DNA of 64,000 bases from the NCBI RefSeq assembly GCF_001547755.1, contig NZ_AP013042.1, positions 806,001-870,000 on the forward strand. The letters are read 5' to 3'. Numbering within the stretch: position 1 is the first letter of the stretch; each line of letters begins with the position of its first letter. Origin of the DNA: an endosymbiont of Bathymodiolus septemdierum str. Myojin knoll (GTDB taxonomy: Bacteria; Pseudomonadota; Gammaproteobacteria; PS1; Pseudothioglobaceae). Below the pieces are notes generated by a model. It did no database searches, was not told the DNA's origin, and worked only from the letters and a program-made list of their open reading frames with translations. The position numbers and the translations under genes were made by a program. Shown here piece after piece: positions 41,616-50,631 of the stretch.

Positions 41616-44600
41616 TTAGATATCTTCTTTATCCTCTTTTTTAAGGAAGCCATTAGTATCAATCTTCTTAGGTTTAATCTCAGCATCATTGACCTTTGTT
41701 TCTTCGGCTTGACTTGTGCCGTTAACTTCAGGCGTTGTGATTTTCTTGTCTGACTTACCTTTGTCCAAGATGGTTTGCACCCACTTTTTGGCATCTACCT
41801 TGGTTTTATTATTGTTAGAGGTGTCTTCCTTTTCAATATTATATTTTGCATCAATATCTTCATCGCCTGGCAATAAACCCATATTAACAGCAATATTACG
41901 ACAAGATTCCTCACCTGCTGATAAGGTACCTAATGGGATAACGATTAATGTTAATACGGTCGAAACCAAGACACCAAATAATAACGAAATAGCCATACCT
42001 TGAAAGATTGGGTCCGACAAAATCACACTTGAACCACCAACTAAAGCAAAAGCGGTAATCATAATCGGACGGGTTCTTGATGCGCAAGAATAAATAACGG
42101 CATCAAAGAATGGCATACCTTTGGCGTATTCTTGCACAGTAAAATCCACTAATAAGATAGAGTTACGCACAATAATACCTGCGAGAGCAATCCAGCCAAT
42201 CATTGAGGTAGCTGTAAATTCCGCGTCGAGTAACCAATGTCCTGGCACAATACCCAGTAGGGTTAATGGAATAGGTGCCATAATCACAGCTGGAATGATG
42301 AAATTGCCAAATTGCCAAACAACCAACATATAGATAACCACCAGCGCTACAGCAAATGCAGTACCCATATCACGGAAAGTCTCATAAGTCACAGTCCACT
42401 CACCGCCCCACTCAAAGCCGGGTACAGTTTGATCTTTTGGTGGGCCTAGATATTTTCCTTGTAGTTGCTTACCATCAACAGTTTGATAATCTAACAACAA
42501 ATCATCAACGCCAAACATCGCATAAATCGGTGCACTAAGACGACCAATTGGTTCGCCTAAAACATACTCAACATCAGCAAGGTCTTTGTGGAATACGATA
42601 TCATCTTGTTTTTTGTACACAAATGATCCCAATTCAGAAATTGGAATCATGCCACCGTGCTGAGAAGGTACCGGTAATTGTGTTAAATAAGACAGTTGAG
42701 AGCGCCTTGTCAATGGCACCTTTAAACAAACGCGAGAAGGCTCCAATGCATTTTTCAAGCGGATAGTCGTTACATTGAAACTACTCATGGTCATTGCCAA
42801 TGTTTCTTTAATAACTTGCACGCTGACACCAAAACGGGAGGCTTTTGCGGTATCTACTTGGAAATTAATCACTGGATATTCATCGCGTATTAAGTTGTCA
42901 ACATCGGTCATCGTACCTGATTCTTTAAACATCTTGGTTAAATCACGGGCCAGTTTGCGACGCGTTTCTTTATCAGGTCCGTACACTTCTGCGACTACAG
43001 GGCGTAAGACTGGCGGACCTGGGGGCATTTCAACCACGGCATAATTTGCACCTACATCTAAGGCAACTTGACGAATCAATTGACGCGCTTCAAGTGCAAC
43101 TTCATGACTTGAACGATCACGGTCATGCTTTTCTGCCAATTGAATTTGTAATTCGCCTTCTGACGAATTTTGACGCAAATAAGAATGCCGAACTAAACCA
43201 TTAAAATCAAACGGTTTGGCCGTGCCTGCATAAGTTTGAATAGAGACCACTTCTGGTATTTGACGCAAAATTTGTGCCATCTTATGCAAAGTAGAGGCTG
43301 TCTCAGATAATGCCGTACCGTCAGGCATATCTAGCGATACGCCAAACTCTGATTTGTTATCAAGCGGTAACATTTTCACTGGTACTGCTGTTGAGTAGAA
43401 CATTGACATCGATAAAAAGAATGCCACCATTAGGCCAATCAAAAAACTCAAGCCATAGGGTTTAACATAAAATAATTTAGAAATAGTTGAGCGAAAGAAG
43501 GCGTTCATTATCTTACCTTCTTTTTCTTCTTTTTTGTGCATTTTGTGCAGCACATGAAGCGGTGGTACAAACTTCATAATAAAATACGGCGTAAACACAA
43601 ATGCAGCAAACAATGAGAACATCATTGCTACCGATCCCAAAACTGGAATTGGCGCCATATAAGGACCCATCATACCGCTAACAGCAGCCATAGGAACCAG
43701 GGCCGCAACTACGGTAAAGGTCGCAAGAATAGTTGGATTACCCACTTCACGCACCGCATCAACCGCAGTAGCAATGGTAATTTTATTGTCAATTAGCCAA
43801 CGGCGATAAATATTTTCGGTCACCACAATAGCATCATCAACTAAAATACCGATTGAGAAAATCAAGGCAAACAAACTCACCCTGTCAATAGTCATACCTA
43901 ACACCCATGCTGCAAAGATAGTCATTAATAGCACCACTGGAATCACCAGTGTTACTACGATTGCAGGACGAATACCAAGTGCAAACCAAACTAAAATAGT
44001 CACAGCACCTGTGGCAATAAAGAGTTTTGTGATCAGCGCGTTGACCTTATCTTTGGCGGATTTGCCATAATCTCTACTAACAGTTACTTCCACATTATCT
44101 GGAATGAGACGCCCTTTTAACTCCTCTACTTTCTTTAAAATGTCACTGGAAACTTTCACCCCATTGGTGCCAAATTTCTTAGCGATGGCAATCGTAACCG
44201 CTTGTTCACCCGTTGCTTTCACCTTCTCCTTACTGGCAGCACCACTATAGTGATTAACCATATGATGCGCTTCTTCTGGTGCATAATAAACATCTGCCAC
44301 ATCACGCACATATACTGGCTTGCCGTCTTTAACGGTAACCACTAAATTTTCAATATCTTCTACTTTTTTAAAGAAATCACCCGAGTAGACTTCCATCTTT
44401 AAGCCGTTAAGTTCGATATTACCTGTATGTGAACTAACATTAGCACTACCAATGGTGTTAGAAATCTGCTGTACAGAAATACCATAACCTGCAAGACGAC
44501 CTGGGTAAAGGTCAATATGGAAAATCTCTTTACGCCCGCCAACAACAAAACCTGCATTGGTGTCTTGCACTTTTTCAAGTTGTTGCAATAACTCTAGTCC

Positions 44601-45161
44601 TAACGCTCGTAATTGCCCATCATCAACAGATTTTGACCACAAGGTAAGATTGACAATAGAAACATCATCAATTTCTTTTGGTTTAACTAAAGGCTGCTTC
44701 GCTCCTGGTGGCATAAACTCAAGATTTGCCAACATCTTGTCGCGTACTTTAAGCACTGAGGCGTTCATTTCTTGACCAACATCAAATTCAACGGTAACAA
44801 TGCCTTTGCCTCTATCGCTCGCAGAATAAACATGCTTAACGCCTAAAATGTTAGACATCATTCGTTCTAATGGCTTAACCACGATATTTGCCACCTCTTC
44901 TGAAGAGGCACCTGGGTATTCAACAAATACATCAATTAACGGCACAGAAATTTGTGGGTCTTCTTGTCGTGGTGTGGAAATCAGACCGATAATGCCCATG
45001 CCGAGCATCGCAAAGAATAAAATAATAGAGAGTGGTGAGGTGATAAAAGCCTTTGTCAGTTTGCCTGCAATACCCAATTCATACTCTTTTACATGGTTAA
45101 GCGTAGTATCTTTATTGATACCTTCGTCTTTAGGGGTGTCGATGTGTTCGTGATTTGGCAT
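41616..45161 (-). CDS. RND-family efflux permease
   Basis: An AcrB/MMPL-type proton-driven pump of 1181 aa. An N-terminal cytosolic stretch of about 35 residues precedes TM1. Large periplasmic loops follow TM1 and TM7. The TM4 region has FSIGILVDDAIVVTENIYRR, carrying the paired Asp of the proton relay, and GYP-like APIPVLGSV follows. After the last TM helix there is an unusual hydrophilic tail of about 100 residues. The adaptor is encoded eight bases upstream. Substrate unknown; the Asp pair fits the multidrug/hydrophobe class. Confidence 0.9.
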   Translation of the reverse strand: MPNHEHIDTPKDEGINKDTTLNHVKEYELGIAGKLTKAFITSPLSIILFFAMLGMGIIGLISTPRQEDPQISVPLIDVFVEYPGASSEEVANIVVKPLERMMSNILGVKHVYSASDRGKGIVTVEFDVGQEMNASVLKVRDKMLANLEFMPPGAKQPLVKPKEIDDVSIVNLTLWSKSVDDGQLRALGLELLQQLEKVQDTNAGFVVGGRKEIFHIDLYPGRLAGYGISVQQISNTIGSANVSSHTGNIELNGLKMEVYSGDFFKKVEDIENLVVTVKDGKPVYVRDVADVYYAPEEAHHMVNHYSGAASKEKVKATGEQAVTIAIAKKFGTNGVKVSSDILKKVEELKGRLIPDNVEVTVSRDYGKSAKDKVNALITKLFIATGAVTILVWFALGIRPAIVVTLVIPVVLLMTIFAAWVLGMTIDRVSLFALIFSIGILVDDAIVVTENIYRRWLIDNKITIATAVDAVREVGNPTILATFTVVAALVPMAAVSGMMGPYMAPIPVLGSVAMMFSLFAAFVFTPYFIMKFVPPLHVLHKMHKKEEKEGKIMNAFFRSTISKLFYVKPYGLSFLIGLMVAFFLSMSMFYSTAVPVKMLPLDNKSEFGVSLDMPDGTALSETASTLHKMAQILRQIPEVVSIQTYAGTAKPFDFNGLVRHSYLRQNSSEGELQIQLAEKHDRDRSSHEVALEARQLIRQVALDVGANYAVVEMPPGPPVLRPVVAEVYGPDKETRRKLARDLTKMFKESGTMTDVDNLIRDEYPVINFQVDTAKASRFGVSVQVIKETLAMTMSSFNVTTIRLKNALEPSRVCLKVPLTRRSQLSYLTQLPVPSQHGGMIPISELGSFVYKKQDDIVFHKDLADVEYVLGEPIGRLSAPIYAMFGVDDLLLDYQTVDGKQLQGKYLGPPKDQTVPGFEWGGEWTVTYETFRDMGTAFAVALVVIYMLVVWQFGNFIIPAVIMAPIPLTLLGIVPGHWLLDAEFTATSMIGWIALAGIIVRNSILLVDFTVQEYAKGMPFFDAVIYSCASRTRPIMITAFALVGGSSVILSDPIFQGMAISLLFGVLVSTVLTLIVIPLGTLSAGEESCRNIAVNMGLLPGDEDIDAKYNIEKEDTSNNNKTKVDAKKWVQTILDKGKSDKKITTPEVNGTSQAEETKVNDAEIKPKKIDTNGFLKKEDKEDI

Positions 45162-45168
45162 ATCAGTA

Positions 45169-46314
45169 TTAAATGCTCATACCTGAAATCATTAAAATAT
45201 TAGGGTTGATGACAATTCTCTCACCAATAGAGACACCTGATAAAACACTCTTTTTGCTTTTACCAACTGACTCACCAAGGCGGACAAATCTAAGTTCGGT
45301 TTTGTTGCTTCGTGGATTAATAACAAACACGCTTGGCAAACTAGAGCGCCACATAATGGCACTTTCTGGAATAACTGGTGTCAATACACCTGAATCCCTT
45401 TCAAAAATTTCCACCTCTGCATAAGCGCCTGCTAAAACTGGTGTATTTTTTGGTAAATCAAATTTTACCTTGACACTGTGTTTATTGTTATCTGCAATTG
45501 GGTAAATTTGCGCCAATCTTGCATTGACAATAGTGTTGCTAATATCTAACCTAATGCGATATCTCTTGTTAATTTTAAGACTGGTTACTAGGCGAGAAGG
45601 CACATTTAGCTCGACTTGTAATTTATTGATATTGGCAAACTTCAACAACACCTGCCCTTGTTGTACAACATCACCCTGGTTAACATTTTTAACCACAATA
45701 ACCCCGTCAAAAGGGGCAGTAATGCTCGCATCTTTAAGACGCTCTTCTACTTGTTTAAGTTTAAGTTGCGCCTGTGTTAACTTGTGTTTTGCTTGTTGGT
45801 AAGCCGTGTAGCGAGAAGTGCGCCTGGCATATTTATCAAAATCAGGGTTGCCTTGTCCACTCATTCTCACCATTGGATCAGTAAATACTGAAAACATACT
45901 GCCCGCACCGCCAAACATACCACCTGAATTTGGGGAAACGATTGACTGTGAATACTGCACACCGGCATTCCTAAGTGCTTCGTTAGCAGACTTAATCTGT
46001 GAAAAAGCCGCATCTCTTTGTGCTTGAATAGACTCTTGTTCAAGGGTGATGAGTGCAGCACCCTGTTGGAATACATCACCCTCTTTACCGTTAATACTTA
46101 GAACATCGCCCGATACTTGTGCCGACAAGCTTACTTGTGCCGATGAAATAACTTTACCGCCTAAAAGCGCCCTTTTATCAAGTGATTGCCCTTCCACCTT
46201 CTGAACATTATAAGAAGTGTTAAAATCCTTTGATCCTTGGTTAAACTGCGCCGCACTAGAAAATGACAAAGGTAGTAAAATTGATGCTATAGCAAGTTTT
46301 GTTGTTAAATTCAT
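45169..46314 (-). CDS. RND efflux periplasmic adaptor
   Basis: A membrane-fusion protein of 381 aa. A signal peptide ends near SSAAQF (residue 22). The lipoyl half-motif VSGDVLSINGKEGDVFQQGA and its mate PFDGVIVVKNVNQGDVVQQG flank an alpha-helical hairpin containing an odd Gly/Met/Ser-rich insert (PNSGGMFGGAGSMFSVF). It is the first gene of the pair with the permease at 41616. It would link that pump to an outer-membrane factor such as the TolC-like protein at 2975. Confidence 0.88.
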   Translation of the reverse strand: MNLTTKLAIASILLPLSFSSAAQFNQGSKDFNTSYNVQKVEGQSLDKRALLGGKVISSAQVSLSAQVSGDVLSINGKEGDVFQQGAALITLEQESIQAQRDAAFSQIKSANEALRNAGVQYSQSIVSPNSGGMFGGAGSMFSVFTDPMVRMSGQGNPDFDKYARRTSRYTAYQQAKHKLTQAQLKLKQVEERLKDASITAPFDGVIVVKNVNQGDVVQQGQVLLKFANINKLQVELNVPSRLVTSLKINKRYRIRLDISNTIVNARLAQIYPIADNNKHSVKVKFDLPKNTPVLAGAYAEVEIFERDSGVLTPVIPESAIMWRSSLPSVFVINPRSNKTELRFVRLGESVGKSKKSVLSGVSIGERIVINPNILMISGMSI

Positions 46315-46470
46315 TTCTAAAACCTAATAAAATATGGAAACTACATCTGTAACCTTAGCATTATACATTGATTTCCTGTTATTTATTTTAAGTATATTTA
46401 TTTAAAGGTCTTAATATAGTTAGACACTATAATAAAGATATTTTTTTAACACGCTATTAAAGTAAAAACA

Positions 46471-47445
46471 ATGCTTGCATTTACCCCTGGAGAGCCCGCT
46501 GGAATTGGTCCTGATTTGGCAGTGATGATTGCCCAAGAAAAGACCGCACAGGACTTATTGGTATTTGCTGACCCCGATGTATTGTTAACACGTGCAAAAG
46601 CCCTTAATTTAACACTTAAAATTACCGAAAAAGAAAGCACTACAGGGGCAAACACTTTATGTGTTTATCCAATAAAAACAGCCGATAGAGTAGTGGCTGG
46701 TGAGTTGAATGAAAACAATACAGGCTATGTTTTAAATACCTTAGATTTGGCAACGCAATATTGCCTTAATAAAAAGGTGCAGGCGTTAATAACAGGGCCT
46801 TTGCACAAGGGTATTATCAATCAAGCAAATATTTATCAAGATAAAAATGGCGATGGGTTTACTGGACATACAGAATATTTGGCAGAAAAATCCAACACAG
46901 ATAAAACGGTGATGATGTTGGCGACTGAAGGGTTGCGAGTAGCATTGGCGACGACACATATTCCTTTGAGCCAAGTATCAAAACACATTCAGACGGATTC
47001 TTTAAGGGAAACTTTGAGCATTGTTCACCATTCTTTACAAAGCTATGGACTGAAAAACCCAAAAATTGTGGTTTGTGGACTTAATCCGCATGCAGGAGAA
47101 GAGGGTTATCTCGGTTCTGAAGAAATTGAAATCATCAACCCTTTGATTGCAAAACTCAATGCACAAGGCTTTAACCTTGTTGGTAGCGTGCCTGCGGATA
47201 CGGCTTTTACAGTTGACGCCTTACAGGGTGTGGATTGCGTGTTGGCAATGTATCACGACCAAGGATTGCCAGTTTTAAAGACTTTGGGCTTTAAAAAAGC
47301 CGTTAATGTAACTTTGGGCTTGCCTTTTATTCGCACTTCGGTAGACCATGGTACGGCGCTTAACCTTGCAGGCACGGGGAATATTAGTATGGGCAGTTTG
47401 CACACGGCAATCCAATATGCAAAGGACATTATCAACTATGCATAA
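46471..47445 (+). CDS. pdxA: 4-hydroxythreonine-4-phosphate dehydrogenase
   Basis: Oxidises 4-phosphohydroxy-L-threonine in de novo pyridoxal phosphate synthesis. The 324 aa contain TPGEPAGIGPD at the N-terminus, the metal-site TGHTEYLAE and the C-terminal YHDQGLPVLK and IRTSVDHGTALNLAGTG. A TATAAT at 46428-46433 is a possible -10. First gene of pdxA-rsmA-apaG-apaH, overlapping rsmA by eight bases. Confidence 0.95.
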   Translation: MLAFTPGEPAGIGPDLAVMIAQEKTAQDLLVFADPDVLLTRAKALNLTLKITEKESTTGANTLCVYPIKTADRVVAGELNENNTGYVLNTLDLATQYCLNKKVQALITGPLHKGIINQANIYQDKNGDGFTGHTEYLAEKSNTDKTVMMLATEGLRVALATTHIPLSQVSKHIQTDSLRETLSIVHHSLQSYGLKNPKIVVCGLNPHAGEEGYLGSEEIEIINPLIAKLNAQGFNLVGSVPADTAFTVDALQGVDCVLAMYHDQGLPVLKTLGFKKAVNVTLGLPFIRTSVDHGTALNLAGTGNISMGSLHTAIQYAKDIINYA

Positions 47446-48196
47446 GGCACGCAAACGCTTCGGGCAAAACTTTTTAATTGATAATACGGTGATTGGTCGT
47501 ATTATTGCCGTAATTGCGCCAAAATTTAACGATAATCTACTAGAAATCGGCCCTGGTCAAGGAGCGATGACACTGCCTTTATTGGAAAAACTCAAGGTAT
47601 TGAATGTAATTGAGATTGATAGAGATTTAATTAACTTATTAAAGGGTTTTAATAAGGATAATTTAGTTATTCACGAAGGTGATGCGCTAAAATTTGATTT
47701 AAGCACCCTGCCAACCCCAATTCGTGTGGTTGGTAACTTACCTTATAATATTTCATCACCCATTCTTTTTCACTTGCTTGAAAACCGTGATAAAGTCGTG
47801 GATATGACTTTTATGTTGCAAAAAGAAGTGGTGGAAAGAATGGTAGCGGATAGTGGCTCTAAAATTTATGGGCGCTTAAGTGTAATGATTCAGGCGTTCT
47901 TTGAGGTAGAATTGATTTTTATCGTTCCACCCGAATCATTTAACCCTGCTCCAAAAGTAGATTCTGCGATTGTCTACCTTAAACCTTTAGTTAAAACGGA
48001 TGTTAAAAATATGGAAATTTTCCAAAAAGTGGTTAAAGCTTCTTTTGCACAACGCAGAAAAACCCTGAGGAATTGTTTAAAATCTTTATTAACACAAGAG
48101 CAAACAACCATCAACCTGTTACAACGCGCTGAAATGCTGTCAGTGCAGGATTTTATTACCTTAGCTAATGATTACGAGGCCCTTTATGAAAAATAG
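47438..48196 (+). CDS. rsmA: 16S rRNA dimethyladenosine transferase
   Basis: Dimethylates two adenosines near the 3' end of 16S rRNA (KsgA). From the ATG at 47438 it is 252 aa and starts MHKARKRFGQNFLID. The SAM site is LLEIGPGQGAMT and the catalytic motif NLPYNISSP. The open frame extends 30 codons upstream within pdxA but these are a shadow. It overlaps apaG by 11 bases. Confidence 0.95.
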   Translation: MHKARKRFGQNFLIDNTVIGRIIAVIAPKFNDNLLEIGPGQGAMTLPLLEKLKVLNVIEIDRDLINLLKGFNKDNLVIHEGDALKFDLSTLPTPIRVVGNLPYNISSPILFHLLENRDKVVDMTFMLQKEVVERMVADSGSKIYGRLSVMIQAFFEVELIFIVPPESFNPAPKVDSAIVYLKPLVKTDVKNMEIFQKVVKASFAQRRKTLRNCLKSLLTQEQTTINLLQRAEMLSVQDFITLANDYEALYEK

Positions 48197-48557
48197 TATT
48201 GAAATTACCATTAAAGTTGTGCCATTGCCGCAACACACTGTGGCTTTTGAGCGTAAATATGCGTTTGCCTATACAATTACCATTATCAATACTGGAGAAA
48301 TCGGCGCACGACTACTAGATAGGCACTGGATTATCCAAGATGAAACTGGACATATTGACGAAGTTGAAGGTCCTGGCGTTGTTGGTGAACAGCCACATTT
48401 ATTACCCGGAGAAGGCTTTGAATACACTTCAGGTTCTGTCATTCAAACCCCAACTGGCACAATGAAAGGTGAATACGGCATGGTTAATGATGATGGTGAA
48501 CATTTTGACGCCATTATTCCTGAGTTTGTCCTCAGTGAGCCTTATACACTGCAATAA
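48186..48557 (+). CDS. apaG: ApaG domain protein
   Basis: A 123-residue immunoglobulin-like protein (Co2+/Mg2+ efflux-associated in the older literature). It has FAYTITIINTGEIGARLL, RHWIIQDETG and GEQPHLLPGEGFEYTSG. The ATG at 48186 lies within the end of rsmA, and its own stop overlaps apaH (TAATG). Biochemical role unsettled. Confidence 0.92.
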   Translation: MKNSIEITIKVVPLPQHTVAFERKYAFAYTITIINTGEIGARLLDRHWIIQDETGHIDEVEGPGVVGEQPHLLPGEGFEYTSGSVIQTPTGTMKGEYGMVNDDGEHFDAIIPEFVLSEPYTLQ

Positions 48558-49354
48558 TGTCGAGTTATCTGATAGGTGACATTCAGGGCTGCTTTGATGA
48601 CCTTCAAGCGTTATTAAAAAAGGCAAATTTTTCTACCGATAAAGATCAATTATTTTTCTTAGGCGATGTGGTTAATCGAGGTACGAAATCTCTTGAAACC
48701 CTGCGCTTTATCAAAGATTTATCCGATAATGCAAAAATGTTATTGGGTAATCATGATTTTCATTTACTTGCCTGTACATTGGGCGGAAAAACACCTAGCA
48801 ATAAAGATACTTTTAGCGATATTTTAGAAGCCAAAGACTCGTTAGAACTGATTGACTTTTTACGCCAACAACCCTTAGTCATTGAACATCAAGATGCGCT
48901 ATTGGTTCACGCAGGTGTCCCGCCAATTTGGGATAAGCCCACCCTACTCACGCATACTACTAAAGTTGAAGCGCACCTGCAAGGTAATCAAGCAGGTGCA
49001 TTTATTGACGATATGTATGGCAATAAACCTAGCATCTGGACGGCAGATTTAAATACAATGGATAATTGTCGATATACCATTAATGCCTGTATGCGTATGC
49101 GTTTTTGTACAGCAGATGGAGAACTAGAATTTAAAGGAAAAATGGGGTCTGAAACCGCACCAAAAGGTTTTAAAGCATGGTTTTTACATGAGAATAGAGT
49201 GTTGAAAAATACCGATATTTTCTTTGGTCATTGGTCAACATTGACAGGCGTTACACAGCCACATATCTATCCAATGGATAAAGGCTGCGCTTGGGGTGGA
49301 AGATTGAACATGATTAGATTTGAAGACAGAAAAATATTTTCAGTTACCTGTTAA
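48557..49354 (+). CDS. apaH: diadenosine tetraphosphatase
   Basis: Symmetrical Ap4A hydrolase of 265 aa. It has the metallophosphatase motifs GDIQGCFDDL, GDVVNRG and GNHDFH at the N-terminus and FGHWSTLTG near the C-terminus. It ends the pdxA operon and overlaps the convergent dapF stop by four bases. Confidence 0.95.
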   Translation: MSSYLIGDIQGCFDDLQALLKKANFSTDKDQLFFLGDVVNRGTKSLETLRFIKDLSDNAKMLLGNHDFHLLACTLGGKTPSNKDTFSDILEAKDSLELIDFLRQQPLVIEHQDALLVHAGVPPIWDKPTLLTHTTKVEAHLQGNQAGAFIDDMYGNKPSIWTADLNTMDNCRYTINACMRMRFCTADGELEFKGKMGSETAPKGFKAWFLHENRVLKNTDIFFGHWSTLTGVTQPHIYPMDKGCAWGGRLNMIRFEDRKIFSVTC

Positions 49355-50163
49355 ATTTCCACTTGCCCCTCGTAGATAAACTCTGCTGGTCCCATTAAAA
49401 ACACATGTTCACCTGGGGTATATTCAACAATAACACTGCCACCTTTAAAATTCACCGTTACTTGTTGGTCTAATAAACCCAATTTGATGCCATGAATTAT
49501 CGCTGCACAGGCGCCAGAACCACAGGCAAGCGTTTCACCTGCCCCCCGTTCATAAACGCGCAATAATACAACACCTCTATCGACGATTTGCATAAAGCCA
49601 ACATTAACCCCTTCAGGGAATAATTGACTTTCTTGAATGGCAGAAGCAACTGCCTCAACCTCTGTATTTTCAACTTTATCCACGATTAAAATACAATGTG
49701 GATTGCCAATTGACAACGCGCCGAATTCAATGCCGTTGACTTTGTAAACAGTTGCTTGCGATTCTATCTCCAAAGGGATTTTCACAGGTTCAAATTGTGG
49801 CTCGCCCATATCAACTCGCACCGTATTATCCTCATTAATCAACAAACGCATAACGCCGTTGCGAGTTTCAACGCTAATTGGGTTATTAGAGGTTAAGCCT
49901 TTTTCCGTGACAAAACGCGCAAAACACCGTGCGCCATTGCCACATTGGGCAACTTCCGAACCATCGGCATTGATAATGCGGTAACGAAAATCTGCAACCT
50001 CCGAATTTTCCACTACCAACATCTGATCAAAACCCACGCCATAATGCCTATCCGCTAACGATTCAATCTGCTGTGTGCTAATCAACATTTCTGGGCTATT
50101 GGTCATATCAACCACCATAAAGTCATTGCCAAGCCCATGCATTTTTGTAAAATTAATTATCAT
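49351..50163 (-). CDS. dapF: diaminopimelate epimerase
   Basis: Converts LL- to meso-diaminopimelate for peptidoglycan and lysine. 270 aa; the two catalytic Cys are in GNGARCFARF and TLACGSGACAA, one per lobe. The N-terminus MHGLGNDFMVVD is canonical once the first seven residues are set aside; an internal ATG could be used, but the ATG at 50163 is kept. A single gene on the minus strand between two + strand runs. Confidence 0.95.
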   Translation of the reverse strand: MIINFTKMHGLGNDFMVVDMTNSPEMLISTQQIESLADRHYGVGFDQMLVVENSEVADFRYRIINADGSEVAQCGNGARCFARFVTEKGLTSNNPISVETRNGVMRLLINEDNTVRVDMGEPQFEPVKIPLEIESQATVYKVNGIEFGALSIGNPHCILIVDKVENTEVEAVASAIQESQLFPEGVNVGFMQIVDRGVVLLRVYERGAGETLACGSGACAAIIHGIKLGLLDQQVTVNFKGGSVIVEYTPGEHVFLMGPAEFIYEGQVEI

Positions 50164-50224
50164 GTGGGTATTTTATCCACTTATGCGTTAAAATACCGCC
50201 TAATTTAACCCCGTGGAAAACCCT

Positions 50225-50578
50225 ATGAAAGCACCCAGTAATATCACTCTTAATAAAGAAAAAACGCTGTTAACTGTTACCTTTGACGATACTGAATATC
50301 CGATGACAGCGGAATATTTACGCACCCACTCTCCTTCTGCAGAAGTAGTTGGACATGGTCCAGGTCAAGAAACCTTGCAAATTGGCAAAGAAAATGTCAC
50401 TATTACTCGTATTGAGCCAACAGGTAATTATGCAATTATTTTGTTCTTTAGCGATGGTCACGATAGTGGTATTTATTCTTGGGAACATTTATATAATCTT
50501 GCCATGGAGCACGATATTCGTTGGGCTAATTATCTAACCAGACTAAAGGACGCCGGGCACTCTCACTCGCAACATTAG
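50225..50578 (+). CDS. DUF971-family protein
   Basis: A 117-residue protein of the gamma-butyrobetaine-hydroxylase N-terminal-like (DUF971) family: LLTVTFDDTEYPMTAEYLRT, then FFSDGHDSGIYSWEHLYNLA. Stand-alone members are common in proteobacteria and are linked by context to iron-sulfur or quinone biology, without firm proof. I chose the ATG at 50225, which has GGAA seven bases before; a GTG at 50213 would add four residues. Confidence 0.8.
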   Translation: MKAPSNITLNKEKTLLTVTFDDTEYPMTAEYLRTHSPSAEVVGHGPGQETLQIGKENVTITRIEPTGNYAIILFFSDGHDSGIYSWEHLYNLAMEHDIRWANYLTRLKDAGHSHSQH

Positions 50579-50631
50579 GCAGTCATTATGTTGTATAATA
50601 ATGGACTTCTATTTATTTTAACTTTAAGACT

